Below are positions 1-8,634 of a DNA stretch of 64,000 bases, one piece after another (positions within the stretch are counted from its first letter, which is position 1; every line of letters begins with the position of its first letter). A program made the position numbers and the translations under genes. This stretch comes from JBEBVQ01 sp037190845 (GTDB lineage Bacteria > Bacteroidota > Bacteroidia > Chitinophagales > Chitinophagaceae), in NCBI GenBank assembly GCA_037190845.1, contig JBBCJI010000001.1:1-64000 (forward strand). The letters run 5' to 3'. A model generated the notes under the pieces. That model ran no database searches, was not told where the DNA came from, and saw nothing but the letters and a program-made list of their open reading frames with translations.

Positions 1-446
1 ATCCGGGTGGTAACTGTCTGTACTTTGAATGGTTCCCGCCGCTGGGATTGTCGGATCACCGGATCTCCAACCCGGTAGCACAGCCGGAAGTAAACACACG
101 GTATTTCGTTACCGGCCGTACGGAAGACGGCTGTATCGCCAGGGATTCGATAGATGTGTATGTGAACCTGGATTCGTACATCGACGTCCCGAATGCATTT
201 GCACCGGGTATCGGCCCGAACAATGTATTACGCCCGGTACGACGTGGACATGTAACACTCAAATCCTTTGCGGTATATAATCGCTGGGGAGTAAAGATGT
301 TTGAAACAAAAAACCTGGATGAGGGCTGGGATGGGTCCTTCAACGGAGCGCCGCAGCCGATGGGTGTCTATGTATATGTGGTAGAAGCTACCACACCGAC
401 TGGAAGGGAATTCCGCAAGCAGGGAAACTCGACGCTGCTACGGTAG
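1..446 (+). CDS. C-terminal part of a secreted protein with a T9SS type B sorting domain (gliding-motility-associated CHU_C domain)
   Basis: This is the 3' end of a larger gene whose start lies left of the window; the open frame begins at base 3. The first 45 or so codons look like the end of an Ig-like or PKD domain. The last 90 residues match the CHU_C domain: VPNAFAPG near its start, then FAVYNRWG, a GWDGSFNG stretch, QPMGVYVY and a final TLLR. Known role of the family: this domain targets proteins to the type IX secretion system for export across the outer membrane. The function of the secreted part cannot be seen. It converges on lepA with a 60-base inverted repeat between the two stop codons. 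Confidence 0.88.
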   Translation, partial: PGGNCLYFEWFPPLGLSDHRISNPVAQPEVNTRYFVTGRTEDGCIARDSIDVYVNLDSYIDVPNAFAPGIGPNNVLRPVRRGHVTLKSFAVYNRWGVKMFETKNLDEGWDGSFNGAPQPMGVYVYVVEATTPTGREFRKQGNSTLLR

Positions 447-447
447 C

Positions 448-507
448 AATTATGAGCGATGAATTATGAATGATGAATTCATCACTCATAATTCATCACT
501 CATAATT
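448..507. repeat. Family A inverted repeat (7-base words), copy 1
   Basis: Two 30-base arms without a loop match at 28 of 30 positions. Each arm is made of 7-base words of the type ATGARTG/ATGAATT. The element fills the gap between two convergent genes and covers most of the lepA stop codon. It probably acts as a two-way transcription barrier; that is inference. Confidence 0.85.
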
Positions 508-2302
508 ACTCGTCCAGCTTTAACACCGCAAGGAACGCCTCCTGGGGTACTTCCACATTGCCAATCTGGCGCATGCGTTTCTTGCCTTCCTTCTGTTTTT
601 CCAGCAGCTTGCGTTTACGTGAGATATCGCCGCCGTAACATTTTGCTGTAACGTCCTTGCGCATGGCTGAAATATTTTCGCGTGCTACGATCTTGGCGCC
701 GATAGCAGCCTGGATGGCAATAAGGAATTGCTGGCGGGGTAGCAACTCTTTCAGCTTGATGCATAGCTTACGACCAAAATCCTGTGCTCTGCTGCGGTGG
801 ATCAGTGCACTCAATGCATCCACATTATCCCCGTTCAGGAGAATGTCCATCTTGACGATATCGCTATCACGGTAATCCAGCGGATGATAATCGAAGGAAG
901 CATAACCCCGTGTGCAGCTTTTGAGCTTGTCGTAGAAATCGAATACGATCTCGGCAAGGGGCATATCGAAGATCAGCTCTACCCTTGTCGTGGTCAGATA
1001 ATGCTGGTTGATCAGGAGACCGCGTTTGCCGAGACAGAGACTCATGATATTACCGATATATTCGGGCAGGGTAATGATCTGCGCGCGGATGAACGGTTCC
1101 TCGATCCGGTCAATTCGGCTGGGTTCCGGCATTTCGCTGGGGTTGTTTACAATAATCCGGGTGTCTTTGTCTTTGGTGGTGTATGCGTGAAAGCTCACGT
1201 TTGGTACAGTAGTGATCACCGTCTGGTTGAACTCACGCTCCAGCCGTTCCTGGATGATCTCCATATGCAGCATGCCCAGGAAGCCGCAACGGAAGCCGAA
1301 TCCCAGGGCCTGGGAGGTCTCCGGTTCGAATGTCAGGGAGGCATCGTTCAATTGCAGTTTCTCCATACATTCCCGCAGCTCTTCAAACTCGTCTGTATTC
1401 ACAGGGAAAATGCCCGCAAATACCATTGGCTTTACTTCCTCGAATCCTTTTACGGCTTCTTTGATCGGGTTGGCTACCAGGGTGATGGTATCGCCCACTT
1501 TTATTTCTTTGGCATCTTTAATGCCGGTGATGATATAGCCAACGTCGCCGGTCAGTACTTCTTTGCGTGGGGCAAGTCCCATTTTCAGAATGCCAACTTC
1601 ATCGGCCCAGTATTCATTATCGGTATGGAAAAATTTGACCTTGTCACCCTTCTTTATTGAACCGTTGAATATACGGAAGTAGGCAATGATCCCGCGGAAC
1701 GAGTTGAATACGGAATCGAATATCAGGGCTTGCAGCGGAGCGTCCGGATCTCCGGCAGGAGCGGGTATGCGTTCGATGATTGCAGCCATGATCTCGTCAA
1801 TACCGATACCGGATTTGCCGGATGCGAGGATGATATCTTCCGGCTTGCAGCCGATCAGGTCAACGATCTGGTCGGTTACTTCCGGTATCATGGCGCCATC
1901 CATGTCGATCTTGTTGATCACCGGTATGATCTCCAGGTCGTTGTCGAGCGCCAGATAGAGGTTGGATATGGTTTGGGCCTGTATGCCCTGGGAGGCATCT
2001 ACAAGCAGGAGCGCACCTTCGCAGGCGGCCAGTGCACGGGAGACTTCGTAGGAAAAATCTACGTGTCCCGGTGTATCTATCAGGTTGAGCGTATATTTCT
2101 GTCCTTTGTACTCATAGTCCATCTGGATGGCATGGCTCTTGATCGTGATGCCTTTTTCCCGCTCCAGATCCATATCATCCAGTATCTGCGCCTGCATGTC
2201 GCGTTCGGAGATGGTTTTCGTGTATTCCAGCAGGCGGTCTGCGAGCGTACTTTTACCGTGATCAATGTGCGCAATGATGCAGAAGTTCCGGATATGTTGC
2301 AT
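506..2302 (-). CDS. lepA: Elongation factor 4 (LepA), ribosome-associated GTPase
   Basis: 598 residues, the usual length of the family. The G1 motif AHIDHGKSTLADRLL is at residues 11-25, G3 is DTPGHVDF and G4 is NKIDM. Elongation factor domains II, III and V and the LepA-specific C-terminal domain follow; the protein ends LAVLKLDE. Known role: a translational GTPase that back-translocates or remodels stalled ribosomes. A good -7 box (TACTTTTG on the minus strand, 2320-2327) lies 17 bases before the ATG. The gene stands alone on its strand. Confidence 0.97.
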   Translation of the reverse strand: MQHIRNFCIIAHIDHGKSTLADRLLEYTKTISERDMQAQILDDMDLEREKGITIKSHAIQMDYEYKGQKYTLNLIDTPGHVDFSYEVSRALAACEGALLLVDASQGIQAQTISNLYLALDNDLEIIPVINKIDMDGAMIPEVTDQIVDLIGCKPEDIILASGKSGIGIDEIMAAIIERIPAPAGDPDAPLQALIFDSVFNSFRGIIAYFRIFNGSIKKGDKVKFFHTDNEYWADEVGILKMGLAPRKEVLTGDVGYIITGIKDAKEIKVGDTITLVANPIKEAVKGFEEVKPMVFAGIFPVNTDEFEELRECMEKLQLNDASLTFEPETSQALGFGFRCGFLGMLHMEIIQERLEREFNQTVITTVPNVSFHAYTTKDKDTRIIVNNPSEMPEPSRIDRIEEPFIRAQIITLPEYIGNIMSLCLGKRGLLINQHYLTTTRVELIFDMPLAEIVFDFYDKLKSCTRGYASFDYHPLDYRDSDIVKMDILLNGDNVDALSALIHRSRAQDFGRKLCIKLKELLPRQQFLIAIQAAIGAKIVARENISAMRKDVTAKCYGGDISRKRKLLEKQKEGKKRMRQIGNVEVPQEAFLAVLKLDE

Positions 2303-2319
2303 ATGGTTTGTAAAGTCGG

Positions 2320-2327
2320 CAAAAGTA
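2320..2327 (-). promoter_or_regulatory. Candidate -7 box for lepA
   Basis: TACTTTTG on the minus strand matches the Bacteroidota TAnnTTTG consensus, 17 bases upstream of the lepA ATG. I do not see a clear -33 TTTG at the expected distance. Confidence 0.5.
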
Positions 2328-2454
2328 CGGAAAAAGAGGCGTTTGAAAATCGGATATGTGTTTGTAGTGTGGAGTGTGACAAGCTTGTTGGCAGGGATGC
2401 AAGAAGCCGGTAAACCAGATAGATGAATAATTATACATTAAATGGGTGTTAATA

Positions 2455-2490
2455 GCTATTAAAATAGGGATATGTACCTATTTTAATAGC
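2455..2490. promoter_or_regulatory. Perfect 14-base inverted repeat (possible operator or hairpin)
   Basis: Arms GCTATTAAAATAGG (2455-2468) and CCTATTTTAATAGC (2477-2490) are perfect complements around the spacer GATATGTA. It lies 150 bases upstream of lepA and 165 bases upstream of the kinase gene. No T run follows on either strand, so an operator is as likely as a terminator. Confidence 0.6.
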
Positions 2491-2655
2491 CCGTATTCTC
2501 CAATATGTTTGTGATTAATTTAATTCATTTTTGTGTGAAAAATAATTTATTACCACATCCGGAAAAAATATTGTTTTATGTGTTTTTTACTATATTGGCT
2601 CTGGCTTGTATAAAAGAGGGATCTATCCGGGCATAAATGAAAACAGGTTAGGGGC

Positions 2656-4560
2656 ATGCGATTTTTTTGTCGATATATCTTTTATGCTTTCCGGCTGCTG
2701 TATTACGCTGCGCTGTTTATCGCAGTTCCTTATATCGTTTCCGGCAGACAGGTAATTGATGCGACTGATCTCCGGCAGGGAAGGGTGATCAATGGGGACG
2801 TGTCATATCTGGTGGATCGCAATGCCGAAATGCATCTGCTTGATGTTATCCGGTTACCGGAAATGTTTCGTTTCAATGCGCACAACAGACCACTGAACTT
2901 TGGGTATTTCAATAAGCAGGTATGGCTGAAGTTTACGGTTTCATCTCCCGGACAGGAAAAACTCCTGCTGGAATACCATCCCTATCATATTGACAGCATC
3001 CGGTTGTATTGTGTACATCCGGACGGTACGGTACGGCAGACTTCCGTTACCGGGTTGCATATTATGAAGCAGGGAAGCCTGCTATACTATGACCATATAC
3101 AAAGCCGCCTTATTTTTCCTTTTGAGGTTGTGTCGGGCAATAATGATGTGTACCTGCAGTTGTTTGCCGGATATACTGCCATCAGGCCGTCGTTAAAGCT
3201 ATGGCAGGCCGACGGATTTGCGACCCGTAAGGTGACTGCCTGGGAGCAGGTATCAGTACGTTATATCATTACGGGCTTTTCTTTTTTTGCAGCACTGGTA
3301 GGTTTGCTGTTAACCATTTATACCCGCTCCTGGATATATCTGGCCTATTCCCTGTTCCTGCTCTCCAACATCGGTAATATCTTTTCGGTTAAAGGCTGGA
3401 TTGTTCCCTACCTGACCTATTTCCGGTTTATTGATTACGATATAAGAGGTCTGTTCAATGGTCTCTCCGTAATTATTTCCCTGTGGTATTTCAATCTCCT
3501 GATACCCGTGCAATATGCGTTTTCTCCGTTCCGGAGGGTTATGCCCTGGATACAGGCAGCGGTAGGAATGCTGCTGGCAGGTGTGTTGCTGCTGCCTGTA
3601 CATCAGGTATTATACACGGTCTATGTCTATGTGTTCAAACCTGTTTTTTTCCTGTGTGCGCCATTATTTGTGGCCCATTTCTATATGGCCGCTCGCAATG
3701 GCTACCGGCTTGCCTGGATCTATCTGTTAAGTCTTATGCCGATCGTCGTCAACATGACCCTGCATTTGTTTCAGTTGATGGACATTATTCAGGTGGTTTA
3801 TCCCAACTACCTGTGGGAATTTGCGATCCTCGCAGAGCTGACGCTGTATACATTTGCCATGGTATACCGGTATAAGATACTTGTTGATGAAAAATCACAG
3901 GCAGAACAACTGCTGGAAGAAAATCAGAAACAGTATATACACAATCTGTTTGCAGTACAGGAAAATGAGCGGATCAGGATAGCCCGCGACCTGCACGATA
4001 GTATCGGGCAGAAGCTTTCCGTGATCAAAATGTTATTATCGGTTGTGCAGCACCGTGTAGGAAGGGATGTGGGTGGACAGGAACTTGAAAAAACGACCCG
4101 GCTGCTTGACGAGACCGTGCAGGAGGTAAGGGTGATTTCCCACAATCTTATTCCCGAAGAATTGAATCTCGGATTGCTGAAAGCTATTAAGGAAATAGCA
4201 GCAAGGATCAATGAAGCAGATAAGATCAGGGTAGAAGTATCTGTTGTGCCGGAAAATACCGGCCCTTCGGTGCCGGAGGAGACCGGAATCGCGGTATTCC
4301 GTATCGTCCAGGAGATACTGAGCAACATGGTAAATCATGCCGGTGCATCGCGTATTGACATCCTGCTCGAAAATAAAGAAAACATGCTTTTGCTTGAGAT
4401 CAGGGATAATGGATCGGGATTTGATATGAAGGAGATCGGCCAGTCGGCCGGAATCGGGTGGCAGAATATATTTGCACGGACGAAGCTGCTCCGGGGACAT
4501 CTGAACATACATACTGAACGTAATAAAGGCACTTCTGTAAAACTAAATATCCCATTATGA
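2656..4560 (+). CDS. Sensor histidine kinase with 7TMR-DISM sensory module
   Basis: 634 residues. An N-terminal signal or membrane segment (residues 8-29) is followed by an extracytoplasmic beta-rich domain (about 45-190) of the 7TMR-DISMED2 type, seven membrane helices (about 205-405), a short coiled coil, a HisKA_3 dimerisation domain with the H-box ARDLHDSIGQ (phospho-acceptor near His447), and a HATPase domain (N box near EILSNMVNHAG, G box DNGSGFD). Known family role: DISM extracellular domains are thought to bind carbohydrates or related ligands. The gene overlaps the response regulator gene by four bases (ATGA), so the two form a translationally coupled two-component system. The signal sensed is unknown. 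Confidence 0.9.
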   Translation: MRFFCRYIFYAFRLLYYAALFIAVPYIVSGRQVIDATDLRQGRVINGDVSYLVDRNAEMHLLDVIRLPEMFRFNAHNRPLNFGYFNKQVWLKFTVSSPGQEKLLLEYHPYHIDSIRLYCVHPDGTVRQTSVTGLHIMKQGSLLYYDHIQSRLIFPFEVVSGNNDVYLQLFAGYTAIRPSLKLWQADGFATRKVTAWEQVSVRYIITGFSFFAALVGLLLTIYTRSWIYLAYSLFLLSNIGNIFSVKGWIVPYLTYFRFIDYDIRGLFNGLSVIISLWYFNLLIPVQYAFSPFRRVMPWIQAAVGMLLAGVLLLPVHQVLYTVYVYVFKPVFFLCAPLFVAHFYMAARNGYRLAWIYLLSLMPIVVNMTLHLFQLMDIIQVVYPNYLWEFAILAELTLYTFAMVYRYKILVDEKSQAEQLLEENQKQYIHNLFAVQENERIRIARDLHDSIGQKLSVIKMLLSVVQHRVGRDVGGQELEKTTRLLDETVQEVRVISHNLIPEELNLGLLKAIKEIAARINEADKIRVEVSVVPENTGPSVPEETGIAVFRIVQEILSNMVNHAGASRIDILLENKENMLLLEIRDNGSGFDMKEIGQSAGIGWQNIFARTKLLRGHLNIHTERNKGTSVKLNIPL

Positions 4561-5210
4561 CAAGCACTGAAAAAAATAATATCATCATTGCCGACGATCA
4601 CCAGATGATCATTGACGGCATAAAAAGTATGCTGGCATCCGGAACCGGCTATGAAGTTGTGGAGGAGGCTGCAAACGGCCAGGAAGCCATTGATAAGATA
4701 GATGCCAATCCGGGTAGATACCATGTGCTTATTACCGATATCAGCATGGCGCTTTTGTCGGGTATTGATCTCTGCAGGATTGTGAAGGATAAGTATCCGC
4801 ATCTGAAGGTATTGATACTTTCCATGTACAACAGTGCGCCTATGGTAAAGGAAGCGGTTTCTGCCGAAGCGGACGGGTTTATTCTTAAAAATTCCGGGCG
4901 TGATGAATTGCTTCAGGCGCTGCACCGGATTACCAACGGCGGAACGTGGTATGCTGAAGAGTTGCTGCCGGTTATTTACAACCAGATCCAGCAGGAAAAT
5001 AAGCAAAGGCAGTTAACTGCTATTCTCACAGACCGCGAACGGGAGGTGCTGCAGCTCATTGTAGCGGAATATACCAGCGAAGAGATCGCCAGAAAATTAT
5101 CCATCAGCAAAAAAACTGTAGATAATCACCGGGCGCATCTTCTTGAAAAAACAGGCTGCAAGAGCACCATCGGCCTGGTAAAATATGCGCTTGAAAACGA
5201 GATCACATGA
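4557..5210 (+). CDS. NarL/LuxR-family response regulator
   Basis: 217 residues. The receiver domain occupies residues 7-125, with the acidic pair D13-D14, phospho-acceptor Asp61 in LITDIS, and Lys111 in FILKNSG. A GerE/LuxR helix-turn-helix follows at about 150-210 (LTDREREVLQLI, SKKTVDNHRAHLLEKTG). The start codon overlaps the stop of the kinase gene, so this is its cognate partner. It probably binds DNA as a dimer after phosphorylation; targets are not evident from the window. Confidence 0.93.
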   Translation: MTSTEKNNIIIADDHQMIIDGIKSMLASGTGYEVVEEAANGQEAIDKIDANPGRYHVLITDISMALLSGIDLCRIVKDKYPHLKVLILSMYNSAPMVKEAVSAEADGFILKNSGRDELLQALHRITNGGTWYAEELLPVIYNQIQQENKQRQLTAILTDREREVLQLIVAEYTSEEIARKLSISKKTVDNHRAHLLEKTGCKSTIGLVKYALENEIT

Positions 5211-5238
5211 TCTGCCGGGGGCATGAGCATTGCAGGTG

Positions 5239-5802
5239 TCAAATGCCGGGGCGTCCCAATATATTTGCTACTTCGCCCACAGGCAGGCCCATGACGTTAT
5301 AATAATCTCCGTTTATTTTTTCAATGCCCACCAGGCCGATCCATTCCTGAATGGCATAGGAGCCTGCTTTGTCGAACGGATGGAACTGTGAGATGTAATA
5401 AGCGATGACATTATCGTCCAGCTCCCGGAAGTATACTTCTGTGGTGGAGGAGAAGCAGTGTTGCTTATCTTCCTTTTGTATACATACGCCGGTTACCACC
5501 AGGTGCATCCGTCCTGAAAGCCGTTTCAGCATTGCATTGGCTGCAGCCACATTTTCCGGTTTCCCCAGGATGTCGTCATCCAGCAACACTACGGTGTCTG
5601 CAGCAATAACTACGGCACCGGGATTTCTGGCCGCTACAACATCTGCTTTTTTGCGGGCAAGGAATGCCGGTACTTCAGCTCCGGGCATACCGGGAGGATT
5701 GGTTTCGTCTACGTCTGCCGTAATAACAGAAAATGTATAGCCGGCCTGTTCCAATAGTTGCTTCCGGCGCGGGGAGCCGGATGCCAGTATCAATTTATCC
5801 AT
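5239..5802 (-). CDS. maf: Maf family nucleotide pyrophosphatase
   Basis: 187 residues from the ATG at 5802. This start is chosen because the family begins with LILASxSPRRxxLL, and here the protein reads MDKLILASGSPRRKQLL. Other motifs are DVDETNPP, ADTVVLLDDDILGKP and AGSYAIQEW, all typical of Maf/YhdE. Known role: hydrolysis of non-canonical or modified nucleoside triphosphates (dTTP/UTP pyrophosphatase type). It overlaps the upstream UbiA gene by eight bases and is read from the same message. Confidence 0.94.
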   Translation of the reverse strand: MDKLILASGSPRRKQLLEQAGYTFSVITADVDETNPPGMPGAEVPAFLARKKADVVAARNPGAVVIAADTVVLLDDDILGKPENVAAANAMLKRLSGRMHLVVTGVCIQKEDKQHCFSSTTEVYFRELDDNVIAYYISQFHPFDKAGSYAIQEWIGLVGIEKINGDYYNVMGLPVGEVANILGRPGI

Positions 5803-6745
5803 GCGCTTGTCTGTAATAGATGAGGAGTGATCCGATGCCGAGCACCATAATACATTTGAGCAGACGGCTGGCTTCTTCATAATGCTGGGTCGTAGCTTTT
5901 CTGGGCAGATACCACGTCCAGAGGAGCAAAGGCAGCACGATGGCGCCGATAATGTACACGCCCAGCGGCATCCAGCGGACACTCAGCAGCCGTATGCCTG
6001 CTATTGTAAGCGGTATGATCGCCAAAAGGGATAATACCTGCACGAACCGGGAGGTCCGGAGCAACCCCCATTGTATAGGCATCGTAATACAACCTTCGGT
6101 TGCATCGCCTTTATAATCTTCCATGTCTTTTACGATCTCCCGCATCCAGGTAAGCATAAAAGCGAAGTAAGCATAGATGCCCAGCACCCAGACCGGGTTG
6201 GGAACCATACTCCCGTTTGTACGGATGAAATAATGTTTGCCGGCGTAATGGTGCATGGCCGGTTCGTAAAGCAGCAGTACGATGATCGTGAGTGCGGTGA
6301 GTAGGGCGACACAAATGTTCCCGGTAATGAATTGCCGTTTGAAATGTGTGGAGTAAAACCACAGCAGGATAATGCACGCGATCTGCAGGAATATCCATTC
6401 ATAACGGCCGGCCTGCCGTGCAACGACCCAAGCTGATGCTATGGCCGCGGCGTTCAGGAAAATATGACTGAGCATGGCCATCCGGCGGGGAATACGTTTT
6501 TCCAGTATTACTTTTTCCGGGCGGTTTATGATGTCAATGCGGATATCGAAGTAATCATTAATGATATAACCTGCTGCTGCGATCAGGATGGTGGAGGCGC
6601 AGACCCAGGCGAAGTTGGCTGTGTTAAGCAGCAAGGAGCCATGGTACAGATTTTCCAATGGAAGCAGTACACACAGCCAGGCAAGCAGTTGCGTTACCAA
6701 GATGATCACCAGGTTCTTCCATCGTATGAGCTTTAGCCAGGCCAT
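5795..6745 (-). CDS. UbiA-family prenyltransferase
   Basis: 316 residues with eight or nine predicted membrane helices. Both Asp-rich motifs are present: NDYFDIRID (residues about 65-73) and DMEDYKGD in the second half. These bind the Mg-prenyl diphosphate. Many Bacteroidota proteins like this are annotated as geranylgeranylglycerol-phosphate geranylgeranyltransferase, but the acceptor cannot be read from sequence; a quinone or other aromatic or alcohol acceptor remains possible. It lies between pyrE and maf on the same strand, and a family B repeat separates it from pyrE. Confidence 0.87.
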   Translation of the reverse strand: MAWLKLIRWKNLVIILVTQLLAWLCVLLPLENLYHGSLLLNTANFAWVCASTILIAAAGYIINDYFDIRIDIINRPEKVILEKRIPRRMAMLSHIFLNAAAIASAWVVARQAGRYEWIFLQIACIILLWFYSTHFKRQFITGNICVALLTALTIIVLLLYEPAMHHYAGKHYFIRTNGSMVPNPVWVLGIYAYFAFMLTWMREIVKDMEDYKGDATEGCITMPIQWGLLRTSRFVQVLSLLAIIPLTIAGIRLLSVRWMPLGVYIIGAIVLPLLLWTWYLPRKATTQHYEEASRLLKCIMVLGIGSLLIYYRQAHG

Positions 6746-6758
6746 TATTTTAATTACT

Positions 6759-6835
6759 CAATTTGAAAATTTGAGAATTTGAAAATGTATCTGTATTGAA
6801 AAATATTATGTTCCTTGACTCATTTTCAAATTTTT
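6759..6835. repeat. Family B inverted repeat (8-base words), copy 1
   Basis: The left arm (6759-6786) is AATTTGAA/AATTTGAG words ending in AAAATG; the right arm (6821-6835) is CATTTTCAAATTTT. The element lies just downstream of pyrE and upstream of the UbiA gene, both on the minus strand. Confidence 0.75.
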
Positions 6836-6842
6836 GGATCCA

Positions 6843-7472
6843 TCACATTGTCCATGTTTCCGGATTGTCCCGCCATGCGGCCAGTGTTGCCTGCTGTGTC
6901 TCGTCCACCAGCTTCAGCTCACCGGCAACTTCCATTAATGCCTGGTAGTTGCTGATCGTACGGAGCGGTACACCGGCCTCGGCAAAGGCTTTTTCCGAAA
7001 CGGGAAAACCATAGGTAAACAGCCCGCACATACCGATCACTTCTGCACCCTGATCCCGTAATGCCTGTACTACTTCGAGGCTGCTTTTACCCGTAGATAT
7101 GAGATCTTCTATTACCACTGTTTTCTGACCGGGCTCGAGCACACCTTCGATCTGGTTGCCCATGCCGTGTCCTTTCGGTTTGGAGCGTACATAGACGAAT
7201 GGCAGCTTCAGCAGGTCGGCAGCCATCACGCCATGAGCAATACCGGCAGTGGCTACGCCCGCAATGACTTCTGCATCGGGGAAATGCTCCAGCACCATAT
7301 TGGCCAGCTCACTTTTTACAAAATCGCGGACGTACGGGTAGGAGAGTACCTTCCGGTTGTCGCAGTATACAGGCGACTTCCATCCCGAAGCCCAGGTATA
7401 GGGTTGTTGGAGGTTGATCTGTAATGCTTTAATTTGCAGCAGCTTTTCAGCGAAATGTTTGGATGTGCTCAT
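6843..7472 (-). CDS. pyrE: Orotate phosphoribosyltransferase
   Basis: 209 residues from the ATG at 7472. Motifs include SGWKSPVYCDNRK near residue 30, the PRPP loop VVIEDLISTGKSSLEV and the RSKPKGHGMGN flexible loop. Known role: orotate + PRPP to OMP, the fifth step of UMP synthesis. Upstream is a near-perfect promoter (TTTG, 19 bases, TAGCTTTG on the minus strand) whose -7 box ends only five bases before the ATG. The message is therefore probably leaderless or nearly so. The gene is divergent from the NUDIX gene, with 45 bases between starts. Confidence 0.96.
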   Translation of the reverse strand: MSTSKHFAEKLLQIKALQINLQQPYTWASGWKSPVYCDNRKVLSYPYVRDFVKSELANMVLEHFPDAEVIAGVATAGIAHGVMAADLLKLPFVYVRSKPKGHGMGNQIEGVLEPGQKTVVIEDLISTGKSSLEVVQALRDQGAEVIGMCGLFTYGFPVSEKAFAEAGVPLRTISNYQALMEVAGELKLVDETQQATLAAWRDNPETWTM

Positions 7473-7477
7473 GCCGC

Positions 7478-7508
7478 CAAAGCTACGCTCATTCGGGAAT
7501 TTTACAAA
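7478..7508 (-). promoter_or_regulatory. pyrE promoter (Bacteroidota type)
   Basis: On the minus strand, -33 TTTG (7505-7508), 19 bases, then -7 TAGCTTTG (7478-7485), a full match to the phylum consensus. The -7 box ends five bases before the pyrE ATG. It lies in the short gap to the divergent NUDIX gene. Confidence 0.75.
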
Positions 7509-7517
7509 CCGCCGCTC

Positions 7518-8168
7518 ATGGATTTCATACAAAAGATATACATAGGAGATAAACCGCTTGTGCTGACGGATAAGAGTATAACGTATAAAGAGCGACATCC
7601 GGAAGCCGCCGGTTATACTGTTTTTGAAGTGTCGGGAACGGGACAGGATTATCTCGAACAGGCGCTGCACAGCCTGGAAGATGCCGGTGTATCTGGTGTG
7701 ATCCTTTCCGGGTTACAGGCATTGGCAGCGCAGGACTTACTAGCTCATCATTACCGGCTGATTACCGCCGCCGGCGGGCTGGTAACAAACCGGGAAGGAC
7801 AGGTACTGCTGATCCGCCGGCTGGGAAAATGGGATCTGCCTAAAGGTAAATGCGAAGACGGGGAAGATATCGTGACGTGTGCGCTGCGTGAGGTAGAAGA
7901 AGAGACAGGTATACGGCAGCTTACAGCAGAAGGTGAAATATGCGATACCTGGCATGTATATGAGCAACATGGACAGCAGATATTGAAGCAGACCGTTTGG
8001 TTCCGCATGACAACCAATGATGTGACTGTACCTGTACCACAGACGGAAGAAAGTATTACTGAGGTGCGGTGGGTCGATAGGGATGCTTTGGATGTTTTTT
8101 TGGAGGACAGTTATGAGACGATCAGGGAGGTAGTAAGATGTGAGGGAAGAGATGTGCTGGATGTGTGA
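7518..8168 (+). CDS. NUDIX hydrolase
   Basis: 216 residues from the ATG at 7518. The first 85 residues are a family-specific N-terminal region of unknown role. The NUDIX domain follows (about 85-205) with a complete Nudix box: G(K/C)xxxGE then seven residues then REVEEETGI. Known role: hydrolysis of a nucleoside diphosphate linked to another group; the substrate is not predictable here. The last codons (CEGRDVLDV) and the stop lie inside a family C repeat, so the C-terminal tail is repeat-derived. The gene is divergent from pyrE and may share its control region. Confidence 0.9.
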   Translation: MDFIQKIYIGDKPLVLTDKSITYKERHPEAAGYTVFEVSGTGQDYLEQALHSLEDAGVSGVILSGLQALAAQDLLAHHYRLITAAGGLVTNREGQVLLIRRLGKWDLPKGKCEDGEDIVTCALREVEEETGIRQLTAEGEICDTWHVYEQHGQQILKQTVWFRMTTNDVTVPVPQTEESITEVRWVDRDALDVFLEDSYETIREVVRCEGRDVLDV

Positions 8169-8203
8169 GATGTGCTTTTCACATCTTCCACATCCAACAC
8201 ATC
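8151..8203. repeat. Family C inverted repeat (9-base words), copy 1
   Basis: Arms 8151-8174 and 8180-8203 match at 21 of 24 positions around a CTTTT loop. Words are RGATGTGNN with a period of nine. The left arm contains the stop codon of the NUDIX gene. Confidence 0.8.
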
Positions 8204-8280
8204 AGTCACACCCACTATATTAACATTCCCACAACACCGGAATACGGAACTTTGCAGTGATTATTTAATGTGTGGTTGGT

Positions 8281-8592
8281 ATGGCAAAGTATTTTTCGAT
8301 AAGGTCTGCCCGGGGAGTTCGCGCTGCTTACGGTTTGTTCCAGGGGCGTCGTACTTTATGGCAAATGTTGCGAGAGGTGTTTAACGGGCGGTATCGTATG
8401 TCCGGGTTTACCGTCCTCGTGTGTGTATTGGCGATCGCCTATATTGTTTTTCCCTTTGATTTCATGCACGATTATGTACCCTTTCTCGGCTGGATAGATG
8501 ACGGTTTTGTTTTTTTTCTGCTTGTAAAACGCTTGCGGGCTGAGTCGCAGCGTTATACCCGGTTTAAAGCTATGGAGCGGAAAGTGCGATAG
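8281..8592 (+). CDS. DUF1232 (YkvA-like) small membrane protein
   Basis: 103 residues. A hydrophobic segment at about 45-65 runs into YIVFPFDFMHDYVPFLGWIDD, which carries the DUF1232 pattern (PxD, then P, then GxxDD). The N-terminal part is basic. The ATG at 8281 is preferred over a GTG nine bases upstream. Function of the family is unknown. It follows the NUDIX gene after a family C hairpin and may have its own promoter. Confidence 0.82.
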   Translation: MAKYFSIRSARGVRAAYGLFQGRRTLWQMLREVFNGRYRMSGFTVLVCVLAIAYIVFPFDFMHDYVPFLGWIDDGFVFFLLVKRLRAESQRYTRFKAMERKVR

Positions 8593-8634
8593 CTTTGGCT
8601 GGTATCGTCCGGTCTCTCTTTTCACAATAGTATT

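Larger units (their letters stand above)
2303..2655. other. 353-base intergenic region between divergent lepA and the sensor kinase gene
   Basis: AT-rich and without a credible gene. It holds the lepA -7 box at its left end and a perfect 14-base inverted repeat at 2455-2490. I see no convincing promoter for the kinase gene, although AT-rich stretches at 2570-2620 could contain one. Confidence 0.6.

Noticed and set aside
448..507. CRISPR array
   Set aside because: The repeats here and at similar places are inverted pairs of short words without spacers of constant length, and no cas gene is present.
797..1660. Long plus-strand open frame (287 codons) opposite lepA
   Set aside because: It lies fully inside lepA on the other strand. 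Its translation has no domain pattern, while lepA is complete and diagnostic.
5803..5982. N-terminal extension of Maf by 60 codons
   Set aside because: The extra part overlaps the UbiA gene and is not like Maf; the family start LILASGSPRR fits the ATG at 5802.
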